Assembly (NCBI GenBank): GCA_023410055.1
Contig: JAEYQK010000009.1
Coordinates: 1 to 44,145, forward strand
Reading direction: 5' to 3'
DNA: 44,145 bases
Origin: Acidobacteriota bacterium
GTDB lineage: Bacteria; Acidobacteriota; Terriglobia; Terriglobales; Acidobacteriaceae
Positions 39,658-44,145 of the stretch are shown in pieces; position 1 is the stretch's first letter, and every line of letters starts with the position of its first letter. The notes below the pieces were generated by a model. It did not search any database and was not told where the DNA came from. It saw only the letters and a program-made list of their open reading frames with translations. The position numbers and the translations under genes are program-made.

Positions 39658-40764
39658 TCAGGCTGCTTCTTCCGGGGTTGGCGTGGCAATCCCGGCGGCT
39701 TTCGCCTGTGTCGCCATTCGCTCCAGTGCTTCAAGAGTGCTGGGTTGCCAGTCGAGATATCCCGACTCGATGGTGGAGTGATTGTGCTCTGCGATCTTCT
39801 CGGCACGATGAATGATCTCGGCGACCTCCGTTCGCTGCAGAACGTCGTAATCGGTTTCCTTGCCGAGGAACTTTGAGAGCACCGGGAACATATCGAACAT
39901 AATGATGAGCCCGGTTACCATCCAGCCAAGCCGCCAGAGCGGGCTAAAGCGGGGAACGAATGTCTGGAGTGCTTCGTAGCGGGCCGGGAAGTCGTAGACG
40001 CTGGTGATTTCCTGTCTTTTATATTGCGCGTCCACCCGAGCGCGATCTTTGTCCAGTGCAGCCAAATCGGAGTTGATGGAATCGATCTGGGACTGTAATT
40101 CGCGCAGACGAACGTCAGCCGCTTCGTAGGCCGGCCCTTTGCCCTTAATGCCAGTCGTTTCGCCCGCAATGACAGAACCGACGACTTCGGCTTCTTTGTT
40201 GCGGATGGCGGTCTGCTGCTGTGCGCGCAAGTCGTTGACCTGGTTGTGAAGAGCCGCCTCACGGGCGTCGATGGCTGCGAGTTGCTGTTTGGCCGCGTTC
40301 AGGGCGGGCGCATTCTGTACTTGTTCCTGCTTCTTCAGCAGGAGATCGATGCGGTTCTGAAGCAGGCGCATCTCGAAGGGGATTGCTATGGTGATGCCGA
40401 TTAGGAGCGAAAGCGTGATGCGGACCCAGGCTGCGCGAACGGTGTTTCCGCCAACCAGTTCGCGATCGAACATGAAGATGAGGGCACCGCAGAGGGGCGC
40501 GATCAGAGATGCTGCCAGCACACTGCCGAGAGTCGCGTAAATGAAGTAAAAGGAGGCCGCACACGACGCCAGGCCGGTCCCGAGAACGAAGAACCCACGC
40601 GCTACGTGGGTGCGCTGGGTAGAGCCAGCGCAGAGAAGCATCAATCGGGGATCAGTCTTGGAAGCCCAAAGGAAGAAACGTACGAAGGGATTTCGAAACC
40701 AACCTGGAGTCGTGTGATCGAGTTCGGCTGCGGGATTCATGCCATAAGATACGGTGCTGGCCAT
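39658..40764 (-). CDS. DUF4407-like membrane protein with coiled coil
   Basis: From ATG 40764 (MASTVSYGMNPAAELDHTTP) the protein has 368 residues. Membrane segments occur at about 55-75, 80-95 and 110-130, followed by a long coiled coil (about 140-250, rich in Gln, Ala, Asp and Lys) and another membrane segment near 285-305 (LWRLGWMVTGLIIMFDMFPV). This is the DUF4407 layout: a loop of coiled coil, probably periplasmic, between membrane helices. AAGGAAC precedes ATG 40764, so the longer frame to 40932 is rejected. Function unknown. It is divergent from the TPR gene. Confidence 0.82.
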   Translation of the reverse strand: MASTVSYGMNPAAELDHTTPGWFRNPFVRFFLWASKTDPRLMLLCAGSTQRTHVARGFFVLGTGLASCAASFYFIYATLGSVLAASLIAPLCGALIFMFDRELVGGNTVRAAWVRITLSLLIGITIAIPFEMRLLQNRIDLLLKKQEQVQNAPALNAAKQQLAAIDAREAALHNQVNDLRAQQQTAIRNKEAEVVGSVIAGETTGIKGKGPAYEAADVRLRELQSQIDSINSDLAALDKDRARVDAQYKRQEITSVYDFPARYEALQTFVPRFSPLWRLGWMVTGLIIMFDMFPVLSKFLGKETDYDVLQRTEVAEIIHRAEKIAEHNHSTIESGYLDWQPSTLEALERMATQAKAAGIATPTPEEAA

Positions 40765-41084
40765 GTTCAGGTTCCTTATGTTCGCGAGTTGGGGGAGAAT
40801 TTCGGATTGTTGCTTAGTGGCAGAATTGCGAGGCTGGTGTTGCCTGCGCTTGGGGATCGACAAAGCGGAGTAGAAGACGAATTCACGATCCAGATGTCGG
40901 GTTCCGTTCGTGTCCGGCACACTGAGGGACAACGTGCCGACTCTTTCTATGAGGAAGCGGAGAGCTGAACACCTGCGTTATATCGTTACACTTCTTTACC
41001 TAACTTTACACATTCCTAACCTAACCTTTACCCCGCCTCTCACGTCATCTGCTTAGACTGCTCTAGGAGAAAGAAACAAGCCTC
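40765..41084. other. Divergent intergenic region
   Basis: These 320 bases between the divergent DUF4407 and TPR genes contain no supported gene. A pyrimidine-rich stretch (40984-41040) shows repeated TTACAC/TTTACC and CCTAACCTAACC motifs, which could be operator-like direct repeats for the TPR gene. No strong -10/-35 pair is evident. Confidence 0.45.
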
Positions 41085-43277
41085 ATGTCCTCAAAACGGC
41101 GCGGGATTTCGGCATCCCAAGGCCCCAGAAAGCCCCCCGCGAGTTCTTCGGGTTCGAGTTTCACCACAACAAGCTTCGCTAATCTTGTCCTTTGGACAGT
41201 CATTTTTTGCGCGGCAGTGGCCGCCTACCAGCCTGCTCTGAACGGGCGTCCGCTCTGGGACGATAGCGCCCACCTCACCAGGCCGGATCTTCAGTCGTTG
41301 CATGGTCTGTGGCGGATATGGTTCGAGTTGGATGCAACTCAGCAGTATTACCCCCTGTTGCACAGTGCATTTTGGTTCGAACATCAGATTTGGGGTGACG
41401 CGGTTCTGGGATATCACCTGGTCAACGTCATTCTCCATGCATTGTCAGCCTGCCTGGTAGTACTGATCATGAAGAGGTTGAAGCTTCCGGGCGCTTGGCT
41501 TGCCGGATTCGTTTTCGCACTGCATCCCGTCCAGGTGGAATCGGTAGCCTGGATATCGGAACAAAAGGATACGTTATCGGGGATCTTTTGCTTGGCTGCG
41601 CTGCTCTTGTATCTGCATTTCGACGAGAACCGGCGAAAATCAGCTTACTTCGTGGCAACAGGCTTGTTCGTGCTGGCATTGCTGAGCAAGACGGTGACCG
41701 CGACACTACCTGCGGCGATTCTGGTCATCTTTTGGTGGCGGCGAGGAAGGCTGGAATGGAAGCGCGATGTGCAGCCCTTAGTTCCATGGTTTGGATTAGG
41801 AATATCCGCAGGTCTCTTTACGGCATGGGTGGAGAGGACGATTATCGGTGCGAATGGAACGGATTTTGTGCTGGGGCCGCTTCAGCGAATTCTCGTCGCC
41901 GGACGCGCCATCTGTTTTTATTTCAGCAAGCTGTTGTGGCCGAGTAATTTGACGTTTTTTTACCCGCGCTGGGACGTGGATCCCACGACGTGGTGGCAAT
42001 GGCTATTCCCGGTGTGCGTAATATCCATCGGGGTAGGGCTGTGGCTGGCAGCGCATCGTTCCCGCGGACCTTTGGCCAGCTTACTTCTTTTTTCGGGGAC
42101 GCTTTTTCCAGTACTGGGCTTTCTTAACGTCTATCCATTTCGCTACTCGTTCGTAGCCGATCATTTTCAGTACCTCGCGAGCTTGGGAATCATCGTTCCA
42201 GTTTCGGTACTTCTGGCAAAGGTCGCAAACCGGTTTTTTTCTGTTAAGACCGTTGGCATAGGTTTGTCTATCGTGCTAGTCGCAGTTCTCGGTGTACTGA
42301 CCTGGCGACAAAGCCGCATGTACAGCGACGTGGAAACGCTCTATCGGACGTCCTTGGAACGTAATCCGGCCAGTTGGATGGCGCACTATAACTTGGGTGC
42401 GATGCTGGCTGAAATGCCTGGCCGGCTACCGGAAGCTATCGCTGAGTACGAAGCAGCCCTGCAGATCAAGCCGGATTGCGCCGAAGCGCACATCAATCTA
42501 GGGGTAGCGTTGTCGCACACTCCCGGCAGACTGCTCGAGGCGATTGAAGAGTACCAAGCGGCGCTGCGAATCAAACCTGACTCTCCGGAGGCCCACAACA
42601 ACCTGGGACGAGCACTGGCGCGCATACCTGGGCGCGAGGAGGAAGCAATAGCGGAATACCGTGCGGCACTGCGGGCCGAACCCGATTTTGCGGAAGCGCA
42701 TTACAACCTGGCGAATTTGTTTTCACGCACTCCCGGACGGCAGCAGGATGCGATTACCGAGTATCGGTCGGCCCTGCGCATCAGGCCGAATCATATGGAG
42801 GCTCACTACAATCTCGCAGTTTTGTTCGGCATGATGCCTGGTAGGGCTTCGGACTCAATCAACGAGTATCAAGCCGCGCTCCGGATAAAGCCGGACTTCG
42901 CCGAAGCGCACAATAATCTTGGGATCATGTTGTCGCGCACCCCTGGGCGGCTTCAGGAGGCAATTACCGAATACGAGGAGGCGGTGCGGATCAGACCCGA
43001 GTATGCCGAGGCTCATACGAATTTGGGAAATGCGTTAGCGCAGGTGCCCGGCCGGCTTGCGGACGCAATAGCGGAATATGAAACGGCATTGCGGATCAGG
43101 CCGGATTACGCGGATGCCCATTACAGCCTCGGAATCGCACTTTCGCAAACTCCTGGGCGTTCTTCCGAAGCGATTGCAGAGTACAACGCCGCACAGCGAA
43201 TCAGCCCGGCTTATGCGGGTCTTGTGAGCGAGCGGATGAAAATGATGCGTACGTCCGAGATTGTGGCAGGAAATTGA
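41085..43277 (+). CDS. TMTC-like membrane protein with eight PGR-type TPRs
   Basis: The 730-residue protein has an N-terminal multi-spanning domain (about 10 hydrophobic segments, residues ~33-415), with WDDSAHLTRPD and FALHPVQVESVAWISEQKD resembling the TMTC/GT-C O-mannosyltransferase group; the acidic DD in the first loop fits a GT-C active site. Residues ~430-710 are eight consecutive TPRs of 35 residues, one more than canonical, each with a PGR tripeptide in the turn (xxxxPGRxxEAIxEYxxAL). AGGAGA lies 14 bases before ATG 41085, slightly far. It may glycosylate exported proteins, with the TPR part binding partners; this is inferred from layout only. Confidence 0.87.
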   Translation: MSSKRRGISASQGPRKPPASSSGSSFTTTSFANLVLWTVIFCAAVAAYQPALNGRPLWDDSAHLTRPDLQSLHGLWRIWFELDATQQYYPLLHSAFWFEHQIWGDAVLGYHLVNVILHALSACLVVLIMKRLKLPGAWLAGFVFALHPVQVESVAWISEQKDTLSGIFCLAALLLYLHFDENRRKSAYFVATGLFVLALLSKTVTATLPAAILVIFWWRRGRLEWKRDVQPLVPWFGLGISAGLFTAWVERTIIGANGTDFVLGPLQRILVAGRAICFYFSKLLWPSNLTFFYPRWDVDPTTWWQWLFPVCVISIGVGLWLAAHRSRGPLASLLLFSGTLFPVLGFLNVYPFRYSFVADHFQYLASLGIIVPVSVLLAKVANRFFSVKTVGIGLSIVLVAVLGVLTWRQSRMYSDVETLYRTSLERNPASWMAHYNLGAMLAEMPGRLPEAIAEYEAALQIKPDCAEAHINLGVALSHTPGRLLEAIEEYQAALRIKPDSPEAHNNLGRALARIPGREEEAIAEYRAALRAEPDFAEAHYNLANLFSRTPGRQQDAITEYRSALRIRPNHMEAHYNLAVLFGMMPGRASDSINEYQAALRIKPDFAEAHNNLGIMLSRTPGRLQEAITEYEEAVRIRPEYAEAHTNLGNALAQVPGRLADAIAEYETALRIRPDYADAHYSLGIALSQTPGRSSEAIAEYNAAQRISPAYAGLVSERMKMMRTSEIVAGN

Positions 43278-43617
43278 GCGTAGTTGCTTGTTCATTTCTC
43301 ATTTTCGGAACCGTCGGGTAACGAGGGCGTACGATTTTCTGTTGCAGCATCTTTTGTGCAGTAGGAAAATAGAAGCGTTGGTGACTCAACTAAGTGGCGC
43401 AAGATCAGCTACTTTAGGTTGAGTGCGGGCATCAAAATAAGTGGGAAGGGTCCAAAGGACCGTCGGCTTCAACATCCCCGTAGGTTGGGCGACAGCCCCA
43501 CAACACGCAAAGCGGCGTGTTGCGGGGGCCCCGGTAAAGGGCAATCGCAGTGAATCTACTGGAGCCGAAGATGCTTTCAACATCCCCGTTCCGTAAAGGA
43601 ACTGAAAGCGGGTTACA
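43278..43617. other. Intergenic region before nadA with palindromes and a direct repeat
   Basis: No gene is supported in these 340 bases. They hold GGTCC-AAA-GGACC (43449-43461), a long hairpin centred on CAACACGC/GCGTGTTG (43501-43508 and 43515-43522) with GC-rich outer arms, and a 14-bp direct repeat TTCAACATCCCCGT (43468-43481 and 43576-43589). I do not recognise a known NAD-related riboswitch or operator. Confidence 0.55.
43495..43528. repeat. GC-rich palindrome, possible diverged REP-like copy
   Basis: GCCCCA plus CAACACGC pairs with GCGTGTTG plus CGGGGGC around the loop AAAGCG, with one A-C mismatch. The outer CCCCAC edge resembles the REP-like family seen elsewhere, though the right edge is GCGGGGGCC, not GTGGGGCACC. 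Confidence 0.55.
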
Positions 43618-44145
43618 GTGGCTACAGCTACAAGTACAAGTTGCAGTTTGGAGAATTATCTTGTTCTGCCGGACCGCTCAATGGACGAGCGGATAGCCGG
43701 GGCGAAAAGGGCGCTGGGGAACGAAGTAATCGTTCTGGGACATCATTATCAGAGAGATGAAGTAATTCGTTTCGCCGACGCAACAGGCGATTCTTATCGA
43801 TTGTCGAAGATCGCTTCAGAAGCACAGGGACAGTACATCGTTTTCTGCGGCGTGCATTTCATGGCCGAGAGCGCGGACGTGTTGAGCCGCGCCGAGCAGG
43901 TTGTAGTTCTGCCGGACTTGAACGCCGGCTGCTCGATGGCGGACATGGCTGAGATCACGCAGGTGGAAGACGCCTGGGAGCAGTTTGCCGAACTGGGCAT
44001 CGCCGACGAGCTTGGCGGCTCGCGCATGACTCCGCTGACGTACATGAATTCGACGGCGGTGATCAAGGGATTTTGCGGTGAGCGCGGCGGAACTGTCTGT
44101 ACCTCTGCAAATGCCGACAAGGCTTTCAGGTGGGGATTTGCGAAA
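43618..44145 (+). CDS. nadA: Quinolinate synthase NadA, N-terminal part
   Basis: NadA condenses iminoaspartate with dihydroxyacetone phosphate to quinolinate in NAD synthesis, using a [4Fe-4S] cluster. The 176 visible residues run off the window end without a stop. Family blocks are IVLGHHYQRDEVIRFADATG, IVFCGVHFMAESADVLS (first cluster Cys region), LPDLNAGCSMADMAEI and PLTYMNSTAVIKGFCGERGG. GTG 43618 gives a short N-terminal extension (MATATSTSCSLENYLVLPDR); ATG 43681 is the alternative. Neither has a close Shine-Dalgarno. Confidence 0.95.
   Translation, partial: MATATSTSCSLENYLVLPDRSMDERIAGAKRALGNEVIVLGHHYQRDEVIRFADATGDSYRLSKIASEAQGQYIVFCGVHFMAESADVLSRAEQVVVLPDLNAGCSMADMAEITQVEDAWEQFAELGIADELGGSRMTPLTYMNSTAVIKGFCGERGGTVCTSANADKAFRWGFAK

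Noticed and set aside
40765..40932. Longer N-terminus for the DUF4407-like protein
   Set aside because: The extra 56 residues are low in hydrophobic pattern and the ATG at 40764 has a well-placed AAGGAAC.

Overview
The window looks like chromosomal DNA of an Acidobacteriota species (class Terriglobia, Koribacter-like). This is inferred from the character of the proteins (zinc-form S14, S4 and L36, a DUF3857/transglutaminase pair, an orphan nuoB, a secreted DUF5818-like protein) and from the abundant intergenic palindromic repeats. No database search was possible.

Region 1 (1-17792) is a nearly complete fused str-S10-spc-alpha ribosomal protein cluster, all on the + strand: 'tuf (3' end), rpsJ, rplC, rplD, rplW, rplB, rpsS, rplV, rpsC, rplP, rpmC, rpsQ, rplN, rplX, rplE, rpsN (zinc type), rpsH, rplF, rplR, rpsE, rpmD, rplO, secY, adk, map, infA, rpmJ, rpsM, rpsK, rpsD, rpoA, rplQ. 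It closes with a clear intrinsic terminator. Gene order is canonical, but many gaps are unusually large (80-160 nt) and hold short repeats. Some of these repeats abut start codons (rplP, rpsK).

Region 2 (17886-23304) is accessory. It has a zinc alcohol dehydrogenase, then about 0.9 kb of repeat-rich, apparently degraded DNA, then a large PD-(D/E)XK nuclease-SF1 helicase fusion (DUF2075-type, candidate defence gene). A DUF1877 gene and a small unknown gene on the minus strand follow.

Region 3 (23305-29544) carries an eight-copy 38-bp tandem array and a membrane/Tat metallophosphoesterase whose stop codon lies in that array. Two REP-like palindromes are read in frame inside the metallophosphoesterase. 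Then come dCMP deaminase, a VanZ-like protein, a SAM methyltransferase, and a fused GT39-like membrane glycosyltransferase plus GT2 enzyme.

Region 4 (29772-35361) is a set of mostly single-gene units: orphan nuoB, a YcxB-like membrane protein, a secreted Ser/Thr/Gly-rich protein, an isochorismatase-family hydrolase, moaA, and leuA with a promoter-like element almost at its start codon. Two hairpins separate convergent genes.

Region 5 (35399-44145) has a tandem pair of secreted DUF3857/transglutaminase-like proteins (one with an intact Cys-His-Asp triad, one without). A DUF4407 membrane coiled-coil protein lies divergent from a TMTC-like membrane protein with eight 35-residue TPRs. The window ends inside nadA.

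The strongest unexplained signals are the repeats. A REP-like family with a conserved TGGGGCACC edge occurs between genes and inside the metallophosphoesterase ORF, there is a 38-bp minisatellite, and two further repeat types sit inside the ribosomal protein cluster. The best candidate for an uncharacterised protein system is the solitary nuclease-helicase.
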